In this document: piece after piece, positions 1-5,114 of the stretch
Numbering within the stretch: the stretch's first letter is position 1
How the letters are laid out: every line of letters begins with the position of its first letter
DNA from: an uncultured archaeon
Lineage (GTDB): Archaea; Nanobdellota; Nanobdellia; Woesearchaeales; CAIVOO01
Direction: 5' to 3'
DNA: 6,822 bases
Assembly (NCBI GenBank): GCA_903907555.1
Contig: CAIVOO010000021.1
Coordinates: forward strand, 1-6,822
The notes under the pieces: model-generated
The model's database searches: none
What the model was told of the DNA's origin: nothing
The model's input: only the letters and a program-made list of their open reading frames with translations
Program-made: the position numbers and the translations under genes

Positions 1-299
1 AAAATGATGCTCAGGAGCTAAGCGATATGCTTACTTGCGAAAGAAAATTCTTGAAAGTAAACGGCAAGATAGCTGCAGGGTTGACTGGCGTGTACCACAT
101 GTACACTTCAGGAAATAGGATGAATGTTGTGCATATCATCCAGCCTACAGAACAGCAAGGCAGGCGCCATGTCTCAAACATATTCGTTGTTGAAGGAAGG
201 GTTACAAGCCAAGTGGATAACCTGGCGAAAAAAATCAGGCAATTTTATGAAGAGAGAGGCTATACATCGGCAGCTTCGCCAAAAAAATCAAGAAAATGA
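1..299 (+). CDS. Small hypothetical protein, 5'-truncated, paralogue of the next gene
   Basis: I do not recognise this family. The reading frame is open back to the window edge (first full codon at base 3) and ends with TGA at 297-299. An ATG at 27 is possible, but the codons before it (N-D-A-Q-E-L-S-D) align with residues 20-27 of the next gene's product, so the true start is probably about 20 codons outside the window. The visible part is a soluble, mixed alpha/beta-looking protein with no signal peptide or membrane segment. It ends in a basic amphipathic helix (KKIRQFYEERGY) and a Lys/Arg/Ser-rich tail. Similarity to the neighbour is clearest in the last third: IFVVEGRVTSQVDNLAKKIR against FFVIGEDRRVNDITARLR, then FYEERGY against FYRERGY. 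The stop overlaps the next start by four bases (ATGA), which suggests an operon with translational coupling. The basic tail could contact nucleic acid, but that is only a guess. Confidence 0.7.
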   Translation, partial: NDAQELSDMLTCERKFLKVNGKIAAGLTGVYHMYTSGNRMNVVHIIQPTEQQGRRHVSNIFVVEGRVTSQVDNLAKKIRQFYEERGYTSAASPKKSRK

Positions 300-652
300 T
301 AATCATCTATCAGGTTTCTAGAGAGAAAGATGAATTATCCCATCAGGATATGATCAGTCTTAACGAATTGCTTGTAAACCAGCTAGGATTCAGGAAAAGG
401 GAAGACAGCAGAACAATCGACGGCACAATAGTGATAAAAGATTATGTGTCACCAGATTTGTCTGAAGAAAAAGATGATTTGGACGGCTCGCCCCTGCAAG
501 GCGTGAGGATACTTCAAAAGATAGAGCATAGGGCGCGCAATTTTGAGAACACAGAATTCTTTGTCATCGGAGAAGACCGGCGCGTTAACGACATAACTGC
601 AAGACTTCGCGATTTCTACAGAGAACGAGGCTATGAGCGAAAATCTAGGTAA
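296..652 (+). CDS. Small hypothetical protein (118 aa), tandem paralogue of the preceding gene
   Basis: The function is unknown. The start ATG (296-298) overlaps the TGA of the previous gene, so translation is probably coupled; there is no separate promoter or convincing Shine-Dalgarno sequence. The protein starts with a short beta-like segment (MIIIYQVS), followed by a helix (residues ~18-32, LNELLVNQLGF), a beta-rich middle, an acidic loop (~54-63, EEKDDLD), a strand pair (GVRILQKI, EFFVIGE) and a C-terminal basic helix (ITARLRDFYRERGY). It has no membrane segment, signal peptide, Cys pair or obvious catalytic motif. Length and segment order match the upstream gene, so the pair probably arose by tandem duplication followed by strong divergence, and might form a heterodimer (inference). 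The 3' end overlaps the convergent phosphorylase gene by eight bases (645-652). Confidence 0.75.
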   Translation: MIIIYQVSREKDELSHQDMISLNELLVNQLGFRKREDSRTIDGTIVIKDYVSPDLSEEKDDLDGSPLQGVRILQKIEHRARNFENTEFFVIGEDRRVNDITARLRDFYRERGYERKSR

Positions 653-1439
653 GCTCTAAGATACATTCGCATATCTTGACTATTGAATCTTCTGATTTAT
701 TTATTCTTTCAAGGACTTTATTGTGGTCGAAAGGCTCGTTCACAAGACCCTCTGCATAATTCACAGGATTGCATATTGCCACGTACGGAATCTGCATCTG
801 AGCGCAAAGCTGGGCTTCTGGCACAGCAGTCATTCCCAAAACAAGAGGCTTGTCAGAAAAGTAATACATCCTCATGACAGCATTAACTTCTGTCGGGGTT
901 TCAATAGCATCCCCTTCATTTGTGATATAAGTTCCGCCATCAACAGGCGTAAAGCCTGCATTTTTTATCGCTTTCAAAGATATTTCTCTCAGCTCTTTAT
1001 TGAACGGCTCTTTCATTGACGGATGGAAAACCTTTGCGTTGCTCCCGAAAGAATGCTGTGATGCTGCCAATCCCCTACCGTAAGTTGTAGGAACAATAAA
1101 AACTCCGTCATCAACCAAGCCCTTGCTTGTTTCGCAGCTTCCGACAGCGCTGAAAGAATACACTTTTTGCACGCCGATAGCATGCAGAAGAAAGATGCTG
1201 GCTTCATAACCTGTTTCTGAAACAAGCTGCGCAGGAGTCCTGAAACTTTCTTTTGTTCCTAGACCGTGCCTTGGAAGAAGGACAACTCGAGTATTTTCAT
1301 ATCTGCCAAGGGTATAGCTCAAGACAGGTCCATATTTAGTCTGAACATTATCAACTCGCATCCTATCTGCAAGTATCTTTTCAAGGCCTGTATAAAGCCC
1401 TGTTCCCCCTATAATAGCTATCTTTTTACCGTCAGCCAT
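645..1439 (-). CDS. mtnP: MTAP/PNP-family purine nucleoside (methylthioadenosine-type) phosphorylase
   Basis: Phosphorolysis of 5'-methylthioadenosine or a related purine nucleoside to free base and (methylthio)ribose-1-phosphate, in the cytoplasm; this is purine and methionine salvage. The product is 264 aa, close to the family's usual 260-290. Family signatures in order: phosphate-loop IGGTGLY (residues 10-16), LPRHG (55-59), FSAVGS (96-101), YITNEGDAIETPTEV (171-185), GMTAVPEA (202-209), NYAEG (227-231). The frame stays open to an ATG at 1560-1562. I chose 1437-1439 because homology begins directly after it, a TATA box lies 28 bp upstream, and the extra 41 residues look non-coding. Two oddities: the family's EGPRFET-like motif reads EGDAIET, so the Phe that stacks on the base in PNP is Ile here; and the base-recognition loop reads NYA rather than the TDYD typical of adenine-specific MTAP, so 6-oxopurine nucleosides or methylthioinosine are possible substrates. 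The family is clear; the exact substrate and symbol are tentative. Confidence 0.92.
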   Translation of the reverse strand: MADGKKIAIIGGTGLYTGLEKILADRMRVDNVQTKYGPVLSYTLGRYENTRVVLLPRHGLGTKESFRTPAQLVSETGYEASIFLLHAIGVQKVYSFSAVGSCETSKGLVDDGVFIVPTTYGRGLAASQHSFGSNAKVFHPSMKEPFNKELREISLKAIKNAGFTPVDGGTYITNEGDAIETPTEVNAVMRMYYFSDKPLVLGMTAVPEAQLCAQMQIPYVAICNPVNYAEGLVNEPFDHNKVLERINKSEDSIVKICECILELT

Positions 1440-1460
1440 GGCAGTTTCGGAATTTCCGTA

Positions 1461-1478
1461 GATATTATATACGTTTCT
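1461..1478 (-). promoter_or_regulatory. Archaeal promoter of the phosphorylase gene (leaderless)
   Basis: On the minus strand a TATATAAT box (1464-1471) is preceded by AGAAAC (1473-1478), a near match to the BRE consensus RNWAAW. The TATA centre is about 28 bp before the A of the ATG at 1439, so the mRNA would begin at or next to the start codon. This spacing supports the short form of the protein. Confidence 0.65.
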
Positions 1479-1580
1479 ATATGCTTGTGAGTGTTTAAAG
1501 TCTCGTTCGCCTGCTCTAACTGCATTTGCGCTGGCATCTCTTTTGCGTAAGAAGCAAATCAAACATACAATTCGACCTGA

Positions 1581-1599
1581 AGCTTGCGGACAGCAAGCT
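1581..1599. repeat. Perfect inverted repeat, 7-bp arms
   Basis: AGCTTGC (1581-1587), loop GGACA, GCAAGCT (1593-1599). It is the first of the hairpins in this spacer. No T-run follows on either strand, so a simple terminator is unlikely. Confidence 0.6.
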
Positions 1600-1647
1600 G
1601 AAGTTGAGAAGCAGACTACGCCTTATGCCAGCGCTAGAAATAGAGTG

Positions 1648-1674
1648 TCAAAAACCATCCGCAATGGTTTTTGA
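1648..1674. repeat. Perfect inverted repeat, 11-bp arms
   Basis: Arms TCAAAAACCAT (1648-1658) and ATGGTTTTTGA (1664-1674) around the five-base loop CCGCA. The A/T tract makes the structure nearly symmetric on the two strands. The arm abuts the perfect palindrome GAGCATGCTC (1673-1682). Confidence 0.75.
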
Positions 1675-1683
1675 GCATGCTCA

Positions 1684-1715
1684 GAAATTGCTCGAGTTAC
1701 GCCGAGAGCAATTTC
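1684..1715. repeat. Perfect inverted repeat, 10-bp arms
   Basis: Arms GAAATTGCTC (1684-1693) and GAGCAATTTC (1706-1715) around a 12-base loop. Flanking GTGTC (1645-1649) and GACAC (1717-1721) could pair to enclose this hairpin and the 11-bp one, giving a multi-branched fold. The outermost two bases compete with the 11-bp stem. Confidence 0.7.
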
Positions 1716-1820
1716 CGACACACCAAAAGTGTTGTCTAACGATATGCTATTTGCGAACTTGCCATAAATGGCGACTTTAAACGCGCACTATATATTACTG
1801 CGACATTTCTGTCACGGAAA

Positions 1821-1846
1821 ACCGGAAATCTTATAAACCGACCGGA
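1821..1846 (+). repeat. ACCGGA direct repeats flanking the TATA box of the Fis-like gene
   Basis: ACCGGA occurs at 1821-1826 and 1841-1846, exactly 20 bp apart (about two helical turns), on either side of the TATA box. The CCGG cores are themselves palindromic. Such placement would suit a regulator that blocks TBP/TFB binding, but a chance match is possible because the motif is short. Confidence 0.35.
1824..1837 (+). promoter_or_regulatory. Archaeal promoter of the Fis-like HTH gene
   Basis: BRE-like GGAAAT (1824-1829, full match to RNWAAW) and TATA box TTATAAA (1831-1837). Transcription is expected to start near 1860, leaving a leader of about 26 nt before the ATG at 1886. No good Shine-Dalgarno sequence lies next to that ATG; the closest purine tract is AGG at 1876-1878. 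Confidence 0.6.
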
Positions 1847-1885
1847 CAATATACAAGTAGGTGTTTTCTTGAGTTAGGCAGTAAT

Positions 1886-2488
1886 ATGGAACAATATGCA
1901 ATACAACAAAATCTTGCACAGAGGCTGTTGCCTCAATCAGAGCTAAATGAAAGGCTGGAGTCGATAGCACAGCAGCCTGTTCAGCTAAACCTCGACCCGT
2001 TTGCAAAAAAGCTGGACGAGGCAGTAAATGATTTTGAGAGGGCATATTTGATAACTGCGTTAAAAGAGGCATGGGGCAATGTAACAAAAGCTGCAGAGAT
2101 AGCAGGAGTCAACAAGAAGACTATCGAGAGAAAAGTCGGAGAGCTGAATCTTGCAGATGAGCTGCAATCGATAAGAAAAGAGCTTCCTAATCCGAGATAC
2201 GAGCGCGCAAAAGAGATGGAAGCGAAGATAAAGGCAACACTTCTGCAGTACGCAGACCTGTACAAGCTTCCTGAAAATGAAAAAAGCGATTTGCTCTACA
2301 ACAGAGTGCCTGCGGTTGCAAGAGAGCTGGCAGAGAAAACAAGATTAAAGCCATTGAAAGAAGCAAGGCAGGAGTTTGAAAGCAAATTAGTCAGCCAAGT
2401 GCTAAAGTATGTCCCTGCAGACAAGGCTGCAGAATACCTAGGAGTCAGCGAGAGGACTGTGGCAAGGAAAGCTCCTTACAGGAACTAA
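1886..2488 (+). CDS. Fis-type helix-turn-helix DNA-binding protein with two HTH segments
   Basis: A 200-aa probable transcription regulator. Residues ~43-88 match the Fis/NtrC C-terminal HTH pattern: a helix (LDEAVNDFERAYLITALKE), the hallmark GN before TKAAE (GNVTKAAEIAGV, 64-75), then the recognition helix KKTIERKVGEL. A second HTH of the same type lies at ~157-196 (EARQEFESKLVSQVLKYV, DKAAEYLGVSERTVARK) without the GN. The two are joined by a charged helical linker (~90-155). Residues 1-40 are Gln/Leu-rich with no recognised domain. There is no AAA+ or receiver domain, so this is not a full NtrC-type activator. Fis-type HTHs are mainly bacterial, so the gene is notable in an archaeal context. 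It has its own promoter and lies 55 bp before the methyltransferase start, with a perfect dyad in the gap, making it a candidate regulator of itself or that gene (inference). The start is the first ATG; no in-frame start codon is visible back to the expected transcription start. Confidence 0.85.
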   Translation: MEQYAIQQNLAQRLLPQSELNERLESIAQQPVQLNLDPFAKKLDEAVNDFERAYLITALKEAWGNVTKAAEIAGVNKKTIERKVGELNLADELQSIRKELPNPRYERAKEMEAKIKATLLQYADLYKLPENEKSDLLYNRVPAVARELAEKTRLKPLKEARQEFESKLVSQVLKYVPADKAAEYLGVSERTVARKAPYRN

Positions 2489-2493
2489 ATTAG

Positions 2494-2510
2494 TTACTAC
2501 TTTCTAGTAA
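2494..2510. promoter_or_regulatory. Perfect dyad TTACTA-N5-TAGTAA, candidate operator
   Basis: TTACTA (2494-2499), spacer CTTTC, TAGTAA (2505-2510). It sits between the stop of the Fis-like gene and the TATA box of the methyltransferase gene and overlaps the BRE-like AGTAAT (2506-2511). A dimeric HTH protein bound here would compete with TFB. It could also be a weak hairpin at the end of the upstream mRNA, but the stem has only two G-C pairs. Confidence 0.5.
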
Positions 2511-2520
2511 TATTTATAAA
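2506..2520 (+). promoter_or_regulatory. Archaeal promoter of the EgtD-like/TPR gene (leaderless)
   Basis: BRE-like AGTAAT (2506-2511, full RNWAAW match) and TATA box TTTATAAA (2513-2520). The TATA centre is about 28 bp before the ATG at 2544, predicting a leaderless mRNA. The box itself overlaps an earlier in-frame ATG at 2520, which therefore could not lie on the transcript. Confidence 0.7.
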
Positions 2521-2543
2521 TGACTGAGATATACTGCTTTCAT

Positions 2544-5114
2544 ATGGCAGCCACGCAAACATACGTTATTTACGAGGATCAGTCAGAAATAATTGTCCGC
2601 GAAAAACTGCCAGATGATGAAATGGAGCAGGCGATACAATCAATATCAAGGGCGCTGCTTTCTAAAGAGGGCGAATCGCTTTCAGATTTACTTTATGACA
2701 AAAAGAGGATTTGGCTTTTTGAGGAAGCCACGCATGCAGAGCCTTACAGGACTGCAATAATTGAAAGAGAGCACGAGCTGTTTGAAAAAGCGCTTTCAGA
2801 CATCGTAAGCGAGGAAACAAAAAAAGAGCATATCAAATTCATACTTCTTGGATGCGGGCTTGGGAAGCTTGAAATAGAATCATTTGTATTGCCTTATGCA
2901 AAAAAAGGATGCTATCCGCCTGCAACAATTTACCCGTCAGACAAAAATATTGAAGTTCTTATAGAAGCTGAAAAATGCATCGCGGAAAGGATAGCAGGGT
3001 TCAAGGATACAATACACTTTGACAAGCATGACAGGAAACAGATTGACCTGTCGGATAGGGGCAACCTTAAGTCAAGAATAAAGCACACTCCTAACAGCAG
3101 CAATGTCATAGTTCTCGCAGGCAGGACATTCGGGAACTTTGATGATGAAAATTATCTTCTTAACGAAATTTATAATGCACTTTCAGAGGATGACGTTTTC
3201 GTATTCACTGTGGGGCTGGTGCAGGAATACGAAGAGATGAAAAAGCCTTACGTTACAAAGGAAGCGATGAGATGGCTTTCAGAGCCTTTTGTCGAAATAG
3301 GCTCGAAGATGGTGAACATAAGCCTTGATTATGACCAGAAAAAAATGCGCTTTGAGTGGAAAGTCAGCTTCCTTCATCCTACATGGGGCAAGAGGTTTTT
3401 GGTTGAGGACAAGTCCCTAATCATATCAAACAGGTATACACCGCTTGCAGTCACGAAAATGCTTGACAGGAACGGATTCAGCTACAAAGAAAAGGTTTGC
3501 AGTGACATATCAGCAGAAATATATGTCTGCAGAAAATCGCCGCCGAAAAGGCTAAAAGGAAAAATATTTTCCCGTACAGGAATTGCGACAATGGCGACAG
3601 CTGGTGCAGCAGTTCTTGCAGCTATTGGATATGCACATTCAGAAGAATTAGTTTCAATTTACAATGAAAAAGCTGTTTCAACTGCAAGAATAGCATCACG
3701 ATCCAGCCAGCAGTTAGGGGAATACCTTTTCAAGGAAAAGAGAGGCGCTGATGAAGTAAGGAACATCTGCAAGAATCCTTTTTTTGACAGGCGAATTGCA
3801 TCAAGAATGGAGAAAGACTACATGCTGGAACAGTTCGCATCATGCATTGCATCAACAAAAAATCCTGATGACGCAGTTCTCAAGCCAGTTTACGAAGATA
3901 TTTTCAGAAAAATCAAGGAGTCAGAATTCCTGATAAACAAAGTCAGGAGGGACATTGCCACGAAAAAGGCTTTCATTGCGCTTTACAATTCAGGCATCAT
4001 CAGAGGAGTTGACAGTTTTCTTGAAAAAAGCGGATTCAGCAAGGGAGAAAAAGCAAACACAAGATTGATTTTCAACCATCTGCTTGAGAAATCCCAGACA
4101 GCAGAAATTCCCGCAAGCCTTGAAGCAATAACTGGAAGCGACAGGGTTAGATATCTTGAAAATCTCAGCATGATAGCAATGGATTATGGGGACCTTGCCA
4201 CATCAAAGGAAAGGCTTGTCGCTGCAAAAGAAGCTGCAGACAAAATAGACGCAGCCAGCGAAGTGAAAGCAAGGATACTTGCGAACCTGATAGAGATTGA
4301 TGCGCTTCAAAGAAACAACACAAGCCTTGCACAATACCAGAAAGATTTGCACACATTGCTCGACAAGCTAAATCCAGAAGACGCAGGTTGGGCGCACTAC
4401 CATATTGGGGAATCATTATGGAGAGTCAGGCAGCCTGAAAAAGCAATTGAAGAGTATGAAAGAGCACTCGGGAAAAAAGGCTCGAAAACACTTGAAGGCT
4501 GGACAAGGCACAAGATTTGCGAAGCATACTATGATTTAGGCGATTACGAAAAAGCAAAAAAAGAATGCGAAAGAGCCCTGGGGATTTTCAGGAGCAATGA
4601 GACAGAAAAAGACAACTCAGGCCAGCTCTGGTCAAGGTTCACGCTTGCAAAGGTTTATGCAGGATCAGGAAACGTAGATGCAAAGGAAATGTTCGAGTCA
4701 TTATCAAAGGAATTCACAGACATCAACGGATTTATATGCAGCAACAATAATCTTGCAAGGATTGCACTGCTTGCAGGCGACACAAAGTCTGCAAGAAAGC
4801 ATCTCGAGATATCATCCAGGTCTCTTGATGACCCAAAAAAGTCAACGCCCAGCGGCAAGTATGAATATTTCCTTTCGAAACTTATGCAGGGCTACATAAA
4901 CCTGCACGAAAAAAACAATGAAAGAGCCAGGGAGTTCTTCAGGTCAGGGCTTGAGATAATTGAAACTCTTGAAAAAGAAAGCAAAATTACATATTTGCTT
5001 GAGAAGGCATCTTGCTTAAAGCATCTAGATAAAAATGCTTATGACAAGATTGCAAAAGAAGTGGAAAAATCCACTTTGAAAGGGATAAAAGACGAGCTTC
5101 TCCTGAATTTTTAA
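2544..5114 (+). CDS. EgtD-like SAM methyltransferase fused via one membrane helix to a TPR domain
   Basis: An 856-aa protein. Residues ~1-332 match the EgtD (histidine-specific methyltransferase) family: the N-terminal LLYDKK..LFEEAT..EPYRT pattern (~49-70), SAM motif GCGLG (103-107), the PVD-like YPSD (130-133), GRTFGNF (193-199, with the Asn that EgtD uses to hold the amino acid), and IISNRYT (293-299). The latter corresponds to EgtD's E-x-S-x-K-Y segment, with Ile in place of the histidine-pocket Glu but the Ser kept. After a basic stretch (PPKRLKGK) comes one hydrophobic Ala/Gly-rich helix (~346-365). The positive-inside rule would put the methyltransferase in the cytoplasm and the C-terminal half outside. 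Residues ~370-535 are helical and unrecognised. TPR-like repeats run ~539-835; the clearest are ~612-645 and ~650-683 (EKAIEEYERAL, EKAKKECERAL). An ATG at 2520 is rejected because it overlaps the TATA box. The substrate is unknown and no other ergothioneine gene is present. The end overlaps the convergent Lrp gene by three coding bases plus one. Confidence 0.88.
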   Translation: MAATQTYVIYEDQSEIIVREKLPDDEMEQAIQSISRALLSKEGESLSDLLYDKKRIWLFEEATHAEPYRTAIIEREHELFEKALSDIVSEETKKEHIKFILLGCGLGKLEIESFVLPYAKKGCYPPATIYPSDKNIEVLIEAEKCIAERIAGFKDTIHFDKHDRKQIDLSDRGNLKSRIKHTPNSSNVIVLAGRTFGNFDDENYLLNEIYNALSEDDVFVFTVGLVQEYEEMKKPYVTKEAMRWLSEPFVEIGSKMVNISLDYDQKKMRFEWKVSFLHPTWGKRFLVEDKSLIISNRYTPLAVTKMLDRNGFSYKEKVCSDISAEIYVCRKSPPKRLKGKIFSRTGIATMATAGAAVLAAIGYAHSEELVSIYNEKAVSTARIASRSSQQLGEYLFKEKRGADEVRNICKNPFFDRRIASRMEKDYMLEQFASCIASTKNPDDAVLKPVYEDIFRKIKESEFLINKVRRDIATKKAFIALYNSGIIRGVDSFLEKSGFSKGEKANTRLIFNHLLEKSQTAEIPASLEAITGSDRVRYLENLSMIAMDYGDLATSKERLVAAKEAADKIDAASEVKARILANLIEIDALQRNNTSLAQYQKDLHTLLDKLNPEDAGWAHYHIGESLWRVRQPEKAIEEYERALGKKGSKTLEGWTRHKICEAYYDLGDYEKAKKECERALGIFRSNETEKDNSGQLWSRFTLAKVYAGSGNVDAKEMFESLSKEFTDINGFICSNNNLARIALLAGDTKSARKHLEISSRSLDDPKKSTPSGKYEYFLSKLMQGYINLHEKNNERAREFFRSGLEIIETLEKESKITYLLEKASCLKHLDKNAYDKIAKEVEKSTLKGIKDELLLNF

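Larger units (their letters stand above)
1440..1885. other. 446-bp intergenic region with dense inverted repeats; possible structured RNA
   Basis: No convincing gene lies here. The 84-codon + frame (1526-1780) and the N-terminal extension of the phosphorylase frame have no recognisable protein character. Both flanks carry outward promoters. Between them, about 1581-1772, lie closely spaced perfect inverted repeats: 7-bp arms at 1581-1599, 11-bp arms at 1648-1674, the palindrome GAGCATGCTC at 1673-1682, 10-bp arms at 1684-1715, GCCAT/ATGGC at 1761-1772, and GTGTC (1645-1649) able to close over GACAC (1717-1721). This density is unusual for an archaeal spacer. It could be an untranslated RNA, a regulatory leader, or the remnant of a repeat element. 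I could not assign a strand: TATA-like TTTAAA boxes occur on both sides (1494-1499, 1777-1782) without a good BRE. No tRNA, SRP, RNase P or C/D-box signature was found. Confidence 0.5.

Noticed and set aside
1437..1562. N-terminal extension of the phosphorylase to an ATG at 1560-1562
   Set aside because: The extra 41 residues have no family similarity, and the promoter TATA box (1464-1471) lies inside them at leaderless spacing from the ATG at 1439.
1633..1643. GCTAGAAATAG, identical to part of the engineered Cas9 guide scaffold
   Set aside because: Only 11 bases match, there is no repeat/anti-repeat or cas gene, and the scaffold's GAAA loop is artificial; chance similarity.
1526..1780. 84-codon + strand frame over the hairpin cluster
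   Set aside because: It is built across inverted repeats, has no recognisable protein character, and no promoter or ribosome-binding site precedes it.
1734..1879. Possible integron attC site: GTCTAAC (1734-1740) and GTTAGGC (1873-1879) fit the R'' and R' core patterns
   Set aside because: The ~130 bases between them do not form the required long imperfect palindrome and contain the Fis-like gene promoter; no integrase or cassette array is visible.
2505..2520. Intrinsic terminator for the Fis-like gene at the TTACTA/TAGTAA dyad
   Set aside because: The stem is short and AT-rich with no clean T-run after it; operator use is the better reading.
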